This document shows positions 1 through 5,669 of a DNA stretch of 6,193 bases, one piece after another (the stretch's first letter is position 1; each line of letters starts with the position of its first letter). The DNA is from RGIG8745 sp964554265 (GTDB lineage Bacteria > Bacteroidota > Bacteroidia > Bacteroidales > Bacteroidaceae), in assembly GCA_964554265.1 (NCBI GenBank), contig CAZKOB010000165.1, positions 1 to 6,193 on the forward strand. Reading direction: 5' to 3'. The notes below the pieces were generated by a model. The model saw nothing but the letters and a program-made list of their open reading frames with translations, was not told the origin of the DNA and did no database searches. The position numbers and the translations under genes were made by a program.

Positions 1-241
1 GGGGCGCAGGACGCTTTTGCTCCAAGCGGATGTTCTCACTCACGTCACATATATACGTAAGTTCGGGATAAGAAAATCCTTTTAAAAATTGGTAACCATA
101 GTATTATTTCTGTTGTTTTTTTAAGTGATGAAGTCGGGTGCAGATATATACCTTGTTTACCAGTCCGGCTGTCAGTCAAGCCACAACAAGACCGGCGTCC
201 TTATAAACCGGCTTGCTCATCCCCACCCTCACACCATCTGC
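1..241. other. Intergenic sequence with no recognised feature
   Basis: I see no ORF of useful length, no RNA gene and no convincing terminator here. The stretch is AT-rich with a GC-richer patch around 155-215 (several CCGGC words). It shares no visible similarity with the sequence just upstream of the second long repeat (5300-5440), which is why I place the left boundary of repeat copy A at 242. It may be the tail of an intergenic region whose gene lies left of the window. Confidence 0.6.
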
Positions 242-287
242 CTTGTCATAAATTACGGCCTTTTTCTGACAATTTGAAATGTTAAAA

Positions 288-372
288 TCAAGGCCTCGCA
301 GAATCGCATAAAATCGGCCGGACCTTGCCGAAGTTACATTTGTGCGATTCTGAGGCTGTTTTCAGGCCTTGA
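288..372 (+). other. Conserved two-part stem in repeat copy A
   Basis: The outer arms TCAAGGCCT (288-296) and AGGCCTTGA (364-372) are perfectly complementary. The inner arms GAATCGCA (301-308) and TGCGATTC (343-350) are also complementary and can extend through GCCTC (293-297) with GAGGC (352-356), which would compete with the outer stem. The equivalent place in copy B keeps both stems although the outer arm sequence has changed on both sides. That suggests a selected RNA fold or DNA palindrome. No T-tract follows, so it is not a simple terminator. Confidence 0.6.
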
Positions 373-469
373 ATCCGGAATATAAAAATAATATAATTTG
401 CACCCCGAAAAAATACGTTTATTCACATTTGCGTGTATCTCGTCTGAAAAAAGAGTACGCCGGAAATAA

Positions 470-528
470 ATTTTCAAGGTGAACCAATTTTGTTTAAAAG
501 GCGCTTTAAAACCATTTTCAAGGTGAAC
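470..528 (+). repeat. Pair of 15-bp ATTTTCAAGGTGAAC modules, copy A
   Basis: The 15-mer ATTTTCAAGGTGAAC occurs at 470-484 and 514-528, both forward, 44 bp apart. The DNA between them includes a core (about 496-513) that ends GGCGCTTTAAAACC. In copy B the core lies in the opposite orientation and the left module is reversed, so this interior has been rearranged between the two copies. Its function is unknown. Confidence 0.85.
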
Positions 529-700
529 GGGTTTGAGGAAGTCCGTTTTTCGGGCTGAAATCCGGTATTGTCCAATTTGATTTCTTAAAAAATCATAACC
601 GGATTTTCAAAGCCACGAAAAAAACAAAGATTGATTCCGGTGGCGAAAAACAGGAATCTTGGGCAAGGAATTTTATAACTCGCTGATTATCAGCATATCC

Positions 701-708
701 TATTTTTG
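701..708 (+). promoter_or_regulatory. Promoter-like TATTTTTG box in repeat copy A
   Basis: TATTTTTG fits the Bacteroides -7 consensus TAnnTTTG, and it is preserved at the aligned place in copy B (5923-5930). No TTTG lies 19-21 bp upstream, so the -33 half is weak or missing. If used, transcription would begin near 715 and give a leader of about 180 nt before the ATG at 893. A short palindrome, GCTGATTATCAGC (682-694), sits just upstream and could be an operator. Confidence 0.35.
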
Positions 709-892
709 CCCTAACTATACTCCCTGTATCTAAAACCGCATCGTTCTTACTGAAATAGTATTTTATTGATTATCAGTCGCTTATCAACAAAACCTCAAAA
801 ATTCAGCAATTGACAAAGTGCAAACGAACCTTAATTATGTTAATAAAGCTTCGTCCGCTACGGGTGTACTTGGTGTCAAAAAGAAAGAAGAA

Positions 893-982
893 ATGCCCCA
901 GAGAGAGACAGAATGTTCACCGGCAAAAACAATTGGTTTTACATTGTTTGTCCTGACTTTGTCATTGCGTACTCTGATGTAA
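893..982 (+). CDS. Doubtful 29-codon ORF directly after repeat copy A
   Basis: An ATG at 893 opens 29 codons (MPQRETECSPAKTIG, then a hydrophobic stretch GFTLFVLTLSL) ending in TAA at 980-982. I do not recognise it. The only points in its favour are that the long repeat ends exactly at this ATG behind an AAGAAAGAAGAA leader, and that the second half could form a short membrane segment. The peptide does not resemble the one that begins at the matching ATG after copy B, and it may simply be chance. Confidence 0.15.
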   Translation: MPQRETECSPAKTIGFTLFVLTLSLRTLM

Positions 983-1035
983 TTAAACAGATTACTTGAC
1001 TTTTTACAGAAGTTTCTTAAACCGAACTCACGTAT

Positions 1036-1081
1036 AAAATGAGAGAAGCGCAGAAATCACGATTGAATTTCCGCGCCTCTT
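1036..1081 (-). terminator. Terminator of efp
   Basis: Read on the minus strand, the arms at 1080-1067 and 1057-1044 form a 14-bp stem with two G-U wobbles (core GGCGCGGAAAT / ATTTCTGCGCT) and a 9-nt loop. A short T-rich run, CTCATTTTAT, follows. It begins about 30 nt after the efp stop codon. The T-tract is weak, so termination may be incomplete. Confidence 0.6.
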
Positions 1082-1111
1082 CAAAAAATATAATACTATG
1101 TATACTTGGAC

Positions 1112-1669
1112 TTACTTACGAGTAACGTAAGAACCATCACGAGTATCAACCTCAATCATGTCACCCTCATTGATAAAGAGAGGAACACGAATTTCAGCAC
1201 CGGTCTCAACAGTAGCAGGCTTTGTAGCATTTGTAGCAGTATCGCCCTTCAGACCCGGTTCTGTATATGTAACCTTCAACACAACCTTCACAGGCACCTC
1301 GCCGGTGAGGATTGTATCAGTAGAAGCATCAATAGAAGCCATGATTGTATCGCCTTCTTTGAGGAAATCAACACCGGTGATTACTTCACGAGGAATGTTT
1401 ACCTGTTCAAAAGTATCGTTATTCATGAACACAAGGTCATCGCCTTCCTTATAAAGGAACTGGAACTGACGGTGGTCAACCTGTACTTCTTCCAACTTTG
1501 CACTAACAATCCATGTACGCTCAAGCACACGACCATCAGCAACGTCGCGAAGCTTGGTTCTCATAACTGTATTTCCTTTACCCGGCTTGACGTGCAAAAA
1601 GTCGATAACCACATAAATTCTGCCGTCAATACGCAAACATACATTCTTCTTGATGTCTCCTGCTAACAT
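1112..1669 (-). CDS. efp: Elongation factor P
   Basis: Elongation factor P binds between the P and E sites of the ribosome and relieves stalling at polyproline runs. The 185-residue product has the normal family length. The N-terminal KOW-like domain (about 1-60) carries HVKPGKGN at 26-33; K31 sits where E. coli EF-P has the modified K34. The middle OB domain spans about 66-125, and the C-terminal OB domain carries YTEPGLKGDTATN (135-147) and VPLFINEGD (162-170), close to the EF-P signature. The ATG at 1669 is chosen because an in-frame TAG lies four codons upstream (codons TAG AAA ATT AGC TAT before the ATG) and no other start fits. No Shine-Dalgarno sequence is obvious, which is normal for Bacteroidetes. 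The gene is transcribed divergently from rpmH from its own promoter and seems monocistronic. No modification enzyme gene is seen here, so the form of K31 modification cannot be told. Confidence 0.97.
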   Translation of the reverse strand: MLAGDIKKNVCLRIDGRIYVVIDFLHVKPGKGNTVMRTKLRDVADGRVLERTWIVSAKLEEVQVDHRQFQFLYKEGDDLVFMNNDTFEQVNIPREVITGVDFLKEGDTIMASIDASTDTILTGEVPVKVVLKVTYTEPGLKGDTATNATKPATVETGAEIRVPLFINEGDMIEVDTRDGSYVTRK

Positions 1670-1735
1670 ATAGCTAATTTTCTATTTATTAAGTTTATGT
1701 ATTTAATCTTTCACTAAAAAGTATCAAAACGAATG

Positions 1736-1766
1736 CAAAAGTAGGTGTTTTTCATAAAATGGCAAA
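1736..1766 (-). promoter_or_regulatory. efp promoter (Bacteroides -33/-7 type)
   Basis: On the minus strand TTTG (1766-1763), a 19-bp spacer, then TACTTTTG (1743-1736) match the Bacteroides housekeeping promoter TTTG/TAnnTTTG exactly. Transcription should start near 1728-1731, giving a leader of about 60 nt before efp. The -7 box and following CA are the same word (TACTTTTGCA) as in the rpmH promoter. Confidence 0.8.
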
Positions 1767-1793
1767 AAAAAGGCTTGTAAAATAGGCACAAAC

Positions 1794-1825
1794 TTTGGGG
1801 AATTTATAAAAAATCACTACTTTTG
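1794..1825 (+). promoter_or_regulatory. rpmH promoter (Bacteroides -33/-7 type)
   Basis: TTTG (1794-1797), a 20-bp spacer and TACTTTTG (1818-1825) match the Bacteroides consensus exactly. The predicted start near 1831 gives a leader of about 130 nt before rpmH, long for such a small gene. The efp and rpmH promoters stand back to back with their -33 boxes 27 bp apart, so a protein bound between could affect both. Confidence 0.8.
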
Positions 1826-1856
1826 CACGCTGAATCGGCTCATTTGGCATTATAAG

Positions 1857-1880
1857 AGGCTTGAAAACAATCTCAAGCCT
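1857..1880 (+). other. Hairpin in the rpmH leader
   Basis: AGGCTTGA (1857-1864) and TCAAGCCT (1873-1880) form a perfect 8-bp stem with an 8-nt loop, inside the predicted rpmH 5' leader. No T-run follows directly (TAAAG), so it is unlikely to be an intrinsic terminator. Leader structures control several ribosomal protein genes, but I know of no named motif that matches this one. Confidence 0.5.
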
Positions 1881-1960
1881 TAAAGTGTTGTATAAAACAA
1901 GAGCCACAGAAATACAGTGCAAACAGAAAAGCAAATAATAACTCAAAAAACGAATATAAG

Positions 1961-2116
1961 ATGAAAAGAACATTTCAACCTCACAACAGGAAGAGAGTAA
2001 ACAAGCATGGATTCCGTGAGCGCATGTCTACAGCTAATGGACGCAGAGTTTTGGCTGCACGTCGCAGAAAAGGTCGCAAGCAGCTCACAGTTTCAAGCGA
2101 GCACCATGGGAAATAA
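1961..2116 (+). CDS. rpmH: 50S ribosomal protein L34
   Basis: The 51-residue, highly basic product is ribosomal protein L34 of the large subunit. It begins MKRTFQPHNRKRVNKHGFRERM (family pattern KRTxQPxxxKRxxxHGFRxRM) and continues with TANGRRVLAARRRKGR at 24-39, the conserved C-terminal core; the last dozen residues are a slightly longer tail common in Bacteroidetes. Start and stop are unambiguous. In many bacteria rpmH sits beside rnpA and dnaA; here it is instead next to efp on the opposite strand and no rnpA follows. It has its own promoter and a terminator at 2211-2247, so it appears to be transcribed alone. Confidence 0.97.
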   Translation: MKRTFQPHNRKRVNKHGFRERMSTANGRRVLAARRRKGRKQLTVSSEHHGK

Positions 2117-2210
2117 ACCGCTCTCTTGACAAAGAACGGCCCGGACACGCAGGAGGGTGTCTTGACATGTCAAAGATTACTTACAGGCGAATCGGGTAAA
2201 AAAGTGATAT
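2117..2210. other. rpmH 3' region with small inverted and direct repeats
   Basis: Three small structures precede the terminator: GACAC (2144-2148) with GTGTC (2157-2161), the 12-bp perfect palindrome TTGACATGTCAA (2162-2173), and a direct repeat TCTTGACA (2124-2131 and 2160-2167). They could fold the rpmH 3' end or bind a protein. None matches a motif I can name. Confidence 0.35.
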
Positions 2211-2247
2211 GAAAGCAGGAGTTTTGGACAAGACTTCTGCTTTTTTT
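2211..2247 (+). terminator. Rho-independent terminator after rpmH
   Basis: GCAGGAGT (2215-2222) pairs with ACTTCTGC (2233-2240) with one G-U wobble. Flanking AAA and TTT extend the stem, and a run of seven T follows at 2241-2247. It ends rpmH transcription, and the next promoter begins right behind it. Confidence 0.85.
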
Positions 2248-2250
2248 ACG

Positions 2251-2258
2251 TACCTTTG
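2251..2258 (+). promoter_or_regulatory. Probable promoter of the PASTA-rluD-ddl operon
   Basis: TACCTTTG fits the -7 consensus TAnnTTTG exactly and is placed just after the rpmH terminator. The nearest TTTG upstream (2223-2226) is 24 bp away, longer than the usual 19-21, so the -33 half is imperfect. Transcription would start near 2265, about 24 nt before the ATG at 2289. Confidence 0.6.
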
Positions 2259-2288
2259 AAGCCACAAAACCAAGATATTTCATTAATT

Positions 2289-2915
2289 ATGGGACTAAAG
2301 ACATATTTTACGGGTAAAACAGGGATTGTATTCTGGCTTAACATTCTGCTGATGGTCGCCATCCTGATAGCCGTTCCTGTCGGTACATTTTATGCCCTCG
2401 GGGTCTACACACACCACGGCGAGAAGGTGGAAGTGCCGGAAATAACAGGGCAAAGCCCCCAAACCGCCATTGCCCTGCTGAAAGAGCGCGGCCTCATAGG
2501 TATCGTTTCAGACTCCACCTATTCGGAGAAATCCTCGCCGGGAGTGGTGCTTGAACAAACACCCAAACCGGGAAGCGAGGTGAAAAGCGGACGCATTATT
2601 TATCTGACAACAAACCTCAACGGCAAGCCGCTGGTGAAAATGCCGGACCTTGCCAACAACAGTTCGCTGCGCGAGGCAGAAGCACAACTCAAGGCTTTGG
2701 GCTTCAAGCTCACTCCGACCATGTTGGTGGAAGGAGAACCCAAAGACTTCGTCATTGGTATAAAACAAGGGATGCGAGAGGTTTATGCCGGAGAAATGGT
2801 ATCGCGAGACCGTGCGCTCACAATCGTTGCCGGGTCCGGAGAAGCCGAGGACTCATTGGAGGTGGACACATCTTATATCGAGGAAAGCACAGTGGATTTT
2901 GATATAGACTTATAA
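2289..2915 (+). CDS. Membrane-anchored PASTA domain protein
   Basis: The 208-residue product has a short cytoplasmic N-terminus, one transmembrane segment (about 13-37, IVFWLNILLMVAILIAVPV then GTFYALG), and an outside part with two PASTA domains: about 47-110 (VEVPEITGQSPQTAIALLKERGL; EQTPKPGSEVKSG at 89-101) and about 116-183 (VKMPDLANNSSLREAEAQLKALGF). The C-terminal tail (185-208) is strongly acidic. PASTA domains in serine/threonine kinases and penicillin-binding proteins bind muropeptides or lipid II, but here no kinase or transpeptidase domain is attached. The place of the gene before ddl suggests a cell-wall role (inference). I chose the ATG at 2289 over an upstream in-frame TTG at 2256, because that TTG lies inside the promoter box. 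It is first in an operon; the next gene begins 30 nt after its stop. Confidence 0.9.
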   Translation: MGLKTYFTGKTGIVFWLNILLMVAILIAVPVGTFYALGVYTHHGEKVEVPEITGQSPQTAIALLKERGLIGIVSDSTYSEKSSPGVVLEQTPKPGSEVKSGRIIYLTTNLNGKPLVKMPDLANNSSLREAEAQLKALGFKLTPTMLVEGEPKDFVIGIKQGMREVYAGEMVSRDRALTIVAGSGEAEDSLEVDTSYIEESTVDFDIDL

Positions 2916-2945
2916 TCCCGCAACAGTAAAAAACAGCAAAAGAAA

Positions 2946-4157
2946 TTGGAAGATCCGAACAACATAAAAGACGAGCTGTCTCAAAACCGTTTCGACTCAG
3001 AAGAGAACTCCGATATAGAGGAGTATTCCGACTTTGACTTAGAAGAGGACTTCGACTCAGATGACTATTTCGACTTAGACGAGTATTTCGATCCAGAAGA
3101 ATATTTAGGCACAGAAGAAGGAAGCAAAGAGGAAGACGAATGTTCACAATTATATGAACACTACCGCATACTTGCGGACAAGAAACAGAAAATGATGAGG
3201 GTGGACAAATTTCTTATCGTCCATCTGTCAGGCATCTCAAGGAACAGGATACAAAAAGCTGCAGACGCCGGGTTCATCATGGCTAACGACAAGCCTGTGA
3301 AACGGAGCTACAAGGTGAAACCGGAAGATGTAATCAAGGTAATGCTCGACCGCCCTCATTATGTCAACAAAATCACACCGGAAGACATACCTATCGACAT
3401 CGTATACGAGGATGAAGACCTGATTGTCGTGAACAAGCAAGCAGGACTCGTAGTACATCCGGGATTCGGGAATTGGGACGGCACCTTGCTGAATGCCATT
3501 GCATGGCATCTTAAGGACCATCCGGAATTTGACCTAAACAACCCGGAAATCGGACTCGTCCACCGTATCGACAAGGACACAAGCGGTCTGCTGGTCATTG
3601 CAAAAACAGCATCGGCAAAGACAAATTTAGGGCTGCAGTTCTTCAACAAAACCACAAAAAGAGAATACAATGCTTTGGTCTGGGGCAACATTGAAGAAGA
3701 CGAAGGCAGGATCGAAGGCAACATCGCCCGCAACCCGAAGGACAGGATGCAAATGGCCGTATTCCCAAGCGGAAGCGGAATCGGCAAACATGCTGTCACA
3801 CATTATTACACGATGGAGCGCTTCGGATATGTGACCCTCGTCAGATGCGTGCTGGAAACAGGACGTACACACCAGATACGTGCACACATGAAACATATAG
3901 GGCACACCCTTTTCAATGACGAAAGATATGGCGGAAACCAGATTCTACGCGGAACACAATTCTCAAAATACAAGCAATTTGTAGAGAACTGCTTCAGACT
4001 ATGTCCGCGTCAGGCACTCCATGCGCGCACTCTCGGGTTTGTGCATCCGCGCACCGGAAAAGAAATGATGTTTTCTTCCGAACTTCCGGAAGACATCGCC
4101 GCCCTGCTCAAGAAATGGGAGAACTACACAGCCAACAGAGAAATATACAAGGACTGA
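2946..4157 (+). CDS. rluD: RluA/RluD-family 23S rRNA pseudouridine synthase
   Basis: This 403-residue enzyme turns uridines of large-subunit rRNA into pseudouridine; RluD of E. coli acts on helix 69. It has an S4 RNA-binding domain (about 83-140, MRVDKFLIVHLSGISRNRIQKAA in order) and a catalytic domain with GLVHRIDKDTSGLLV (203-217), the catalytic aspartate being D209. Further family motifs are KREYNALVWG (238-247) and GRTHQIRAHMKHIGH (306-320). VNKQAGLVVHPG (162-173) has Gln where Pro is usual. Residues 17-54 are an acidic tail of six hexapeptides (pattern D-x-D/E-D/E-x-F/S/L) absent from most relatives. The TTG start at 2946 is preferred, because the first in-frame ATG (3192) would remove the conserved stretch YEHYRILADK before the S4 domain; this start remains uncertain. 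The exact target uridines cannot be told. The symbol rests on family resemblance. Confidence 0.92.
   Translation: MEDPNNIKDELSQNRFDSEENSDIEEYSDFDLEEDFDSDDYFDLDEYFDPEEYLGTEEGSKEEDECSQLYEHYRILADKKQKMMRVDKFLIVHLSGISRNRIQKAADAGFIMANDKPVKRSYKVKPEDVIKVMLDRPHYVNKITPEDIPIDIVYEDEDLIVVNKQAGLVVHPGFGNWDGTLLNAIAWHLKDHPEFDLNNPEIGLVHRIDKDTSGLLVIAKTASAKTNLGLQFFNKTTKREYNALVWGNIEEDEGRIEGNIARNPKDRMQMAVFPSGSGIGKHAVTHYYTMERFGYVTLVRCVLETGRTHQIRAHMKHIGHTLFNDERYGGNQILRGTQFSKYKQFVENCFRLCPRQALHARTLGFVHPRTGKEMMFSSELPEDIAALLKKWENYTANREIYKD
2994..3107 (+). repeat. 18-bp degenerate tandem repeat encoding acidic hexapeptides
   Basis: Within the 5' part of the pseudouridine synthase gene, six 18-bp units encode DSEENS, DIEEYS, DLEEDF, DSDDYF, DLDEYF and DPEEYL (residues 17-54), with one two-residue insertion (DF at 29-30). 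The units resemble each other in DNA too, for example GACTCAGATGACTATTTC and GACTTAGACGAGTATTTC. This suggests growth by slippage followed by drift; the number of units may vary between strains. Confidence 0.75.
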
Positions 4158-4198
4158 AATTCATCTTCACAAAAACATACAACACAATCAGGAAAGAA

Positions 4199-5200
4199 AT
4201 GAAAAAGACAGTGGCAATCATTGCCGGAGGAGATTCTTCCGAACACGATGTGTCGCTCCGCAGCGCGGAGGGCATCAACTCATGGATAGACCGCGAGAAG
4301 TTCAATGTCTATATCATAGAAATCACAGGGCTGACATGGGAAGCCCATCTTGAGAACGGAACACGCACGTCTGTCGACCGTCATGACTTCTCTTTTGAAG
4401 CTGACGGACAACGCATCAGACCGGACTTCGCCTACATCACCATTCACGGTACACCGGGTGAAAACGGTATGTTGCAGGGTTATTTCGACCTTATGCACAT
4501 ACCTTATTCCACAGGCGACATTCTGTTTGAAGCAATGACCTTCAACAAATTCACACTCAATCAATACCTCAAAGGATTCGGGGTGCGTATCGCCGAATCC
4601 ATGCTCATACGGAAGGGACAGCACGTAAGCAACGAGGATGTGATAAGCCGGGTCGGCCTCCCATGTTTCATCAAGCCCAACGAAGGAGGTTCCAGCTTTG
4701 GCGTCACCAAGTGCAAAACAGCAGACGACATACAGCCGGCCATAGAAAAAGCTATGCATGAGAGCGCGGAAGTAGTCATAGAGAGTGAAATCGTCGGAAC
4801 AGAGATTTCAAACGGTGTATACAAGACAAAGAAGGGCGGCGGACAAGTCCTGCCCATCACAGAAGTGGTAAGTCAGGACGAGTTTTTCGACTATGACGCA
4901 AAATACAACGGTAAAGTGGAAGAAATCACTCCCGCACGTTTGAGCGAATCGACCACAAAACGTGTACAGGCTCTTACGTCTGCCATATACGACATCCTTG
5001 ACGCAGCGGGCATCATAAGAATCGATTATATCATCTCTCACGAAGAGGAAAACGGAGAAATTGTTGACAAAATCAATCTTCTGGAAATCAACACCACACC
5101 GGGCATGACAGCAACAAGTTTCATTCCTCAACAAGTACGTGCAGCCGGACTAAAGATGAGTGATGTGCTCACAGAAGTGATAGAAGACAAACTGGACTGA
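4199..5200 (+). CDS. ddl: D-alanine--D-alanine ligase
   Basis: Ddl joins two D-alanines using ATP, making the dipeptide that ends the peptidoglycan stem. The 333-residue product has normal length and an ATP-grasp fold: GGDSSEHDVSLRS (10-22) with E15 as in E. coli DdlB; HGTPGENGMLQG (83-94); FIKPNEGGSSFGV (157-169) with K159 for ATP; YDAKY (232-236); RIDYI (274-278) with D276; and LLEINTTPGMT (294-304) with the Mg-binding E296 and N298. All key residues seem present. The ATG at 4199 follows AGGAAAGAA, an acceptable ribosome-binding region, and gives the canonical N-terminus MKKTVAIIAGG; the frame is open 198 nt further up, but that part overlaps the preceding gene. It starts 41 nt after the pseudouridine synthase stop and is last in the operon, before a strong terminator. 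Confidence 0.97.
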   Translation: MKKTVAIIAGGDSSEHDVSLRSAEGINSWIDREKFNVYIIEITGLTWEAHLENGTRTSVDRHDFSFEADGQRIRPDFAYITIHGTPGENGMLQGYFDLMHIPYSTGDILFEAMTFNKFTLNQYLKGFGVRIAESMLIRKGQHVSNEDVISRVGLPCFIKPNEGGSSFGVTKCKTADDIQPAIEKAMHESAEVVIESEIVGTEISNGVYKTKKGGGQVLPITEVVSQDEFFDYDAKYNGKVEEITPARLSESTTKRVQALTSAIYDILDAAGIIRIDYIISHEEENGEIVDKINLLEINTTPGMTATSFIPQQVRAAGLKMSDVLTEVIEDKLD

Positions 5201-5263
5201 TCCCACGCACACTTCGCATTCGCGTTTGGACAAGCCGCATCCGGCAGTCCTAATGCACCCCAT

Positions 5264-5306
5264 ACAGACCTGCAAGAGCATCTGCCCTGCAGGTCTGTTT
5301 TCTTCA
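5264..5306 (+). terminator. Rho-independent terminator after ddl
   Basis: ACAGACCTGCA (5264-5274) and TGCAGGTCTGT (5288-5298) form a perfect 11-bp stem with a 13-nt loop, followed by a T-rich run (GTTTTCTT). It stands 63 nt after the ddl stop and closes the PASTA-rluD-ddl operon. Confidence 0.85.
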
Positions 5307-5361
5307 AATTTACGCCATACAACGAGCAATTAAATATCGGCAGGTGATGATTCTGACATTT

Positions 5362-5389
5362 GCGATTTTAGGCAACACGCTAAAATCGC
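5362..5389 (+). other. Perfect 10-bp hairpin between ddl and repeat copy B
   Basis: GCGATTTTAG (5362-5371) and CTAAAATCGC (5380-5389) pair perfectly around an 8-nt loop GCAACACG. There is no T-tract on either strand, so it does not fit an intrinsic terminator. It lies 51 bp before copy B and has no counterpart upstream of copy A. Confidence 0.5.
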
Positions 5390-5486
5390 TTCAAAACAGA
5401 ACCTTCGTATCCTTACGAGAGACTTTCCAAATATTTAATTCTTGTCATAAATTACGGGCTTTTTCTGACAATTTGAAATGTTAAAA

Positions 5487-5573
5487 TTCAGGCTCCGCAG
5501 AATCGCATAAAATCGGCCAAACCTTTACCGAAGTTCCATTTACGCGATTCTCAGGCTGTTTTCAAGGCCTGAA
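5487..5573 (+). other. Conserved two-part stem in repeat copy B
   Basis: Outer arms TTCAGGC (5487-5493) and GCCTGAA (5567-5573) and inner arms GAATCGC (5500-5506) and GCGATTC (5544-5550) are perfectly complementary. Against copy A, two neighbouring base pairs of the outer stem are changed on both sides so that pairing is kept (C-G to T-A, and A-T to C-G). Confidence 0.6.
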
Positions 5574-5669
5574 CCTTAAATGTAAAAATAGTATAATTCG
5601 CATCCTTAAAAGATACATTTATTCACATTCGTGCGCGCTTCGTCTGAAAAAAGAGTACGCTGGAAATAG

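Larger units (their letters stand above)
242..894 (+). repeat. Long noncoding direct repeat, copy A
   Basis: This 653-bp AT-rich block aligns, in the same orientation, along its whole length with 5441-6117; by eye roughly three quarters of positions match. The first 46 bp are almost identical (242-287 against 5441-5486, one mismatch) and similarity stops abruptly to the left. The last conserved run is GTGTCAAAAAGAAAGAA just before an ATG at 893. I see no ORF, no terminal inverted repeat and no target duplication, so it does not look like an insertion sequence. Conserved parts, left to right, are: a small TTGTCA/TGACAA hairpin; a long two-part stem at 288-372; a block around 441-469; two ATTTTCAAGGTGAAC modules; a TATTTTTG promoter-like box at 701; and the block AACGAACCTTAATTATG followed by TTAATAAA at 823-847. 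Function is unknown; it could be a dispersed genomic repeat, a duplicated leader or a structured RNA. Confidence 0.9.

Noticed and set aside
470..528. CRISPR-like array made of the 15-bp modules
   Set aside because: Units are too short, differ in orientation and spacing, and no cas gene is present.
680..790. DnaA-box-like TTATCAACA (781-789; 5909-5917) suggesting a replication origin near rpmH
   Set aside because: The two exact words lie at non-aligned places, each differs from TTATCCACA by one base, there is no cluster of true boxes, and dnaA is absent.
810..838. E. coli-like promoter TTGACA with an AT-rich -10 in copy A
   Set aside because: The TTGACA is not kept in copy B and this promoter type is not the usual one in Bacteroidales; the conserved block downstream is kept as a finding instead.
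913..945. Possible decayed further module (GTTCACCGGCAAAAAC ... TGGTTTTA) after copy A
   Set aside because: It resembles the reversed module and core only in scattered words; I cannot tell it from chance.
1106..1666. Plus-strand 186-residue frame over efp
   Set aside because: It is antisense to efp, whose product is a clear EF-P; the plus frame has no family resemblance.
1752..1973. Minus-strand 73-residue frame
   Set aside because: It covers the rpmH promoter and leader and the first codons of rpmH on the other strand, and its hydrophobic composition only reflects AT-rich DNA.
2256..2288. Upstream TTG start for the PASTA protein
   Set aside because: The TTG is part of the TACCTTTG promoter box and would lie at or before the transcription start; the ATG at 2289 gives a normal N-terminus before the membrane segment.
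4001..4198. N-terminal extension of Ddl upstream of 4199
   Set aside because: It overlaps the end of the pseudouridine synthase gene in another frame and reads as low-quality protein; the family N-terminus begins at MKKTVAII.
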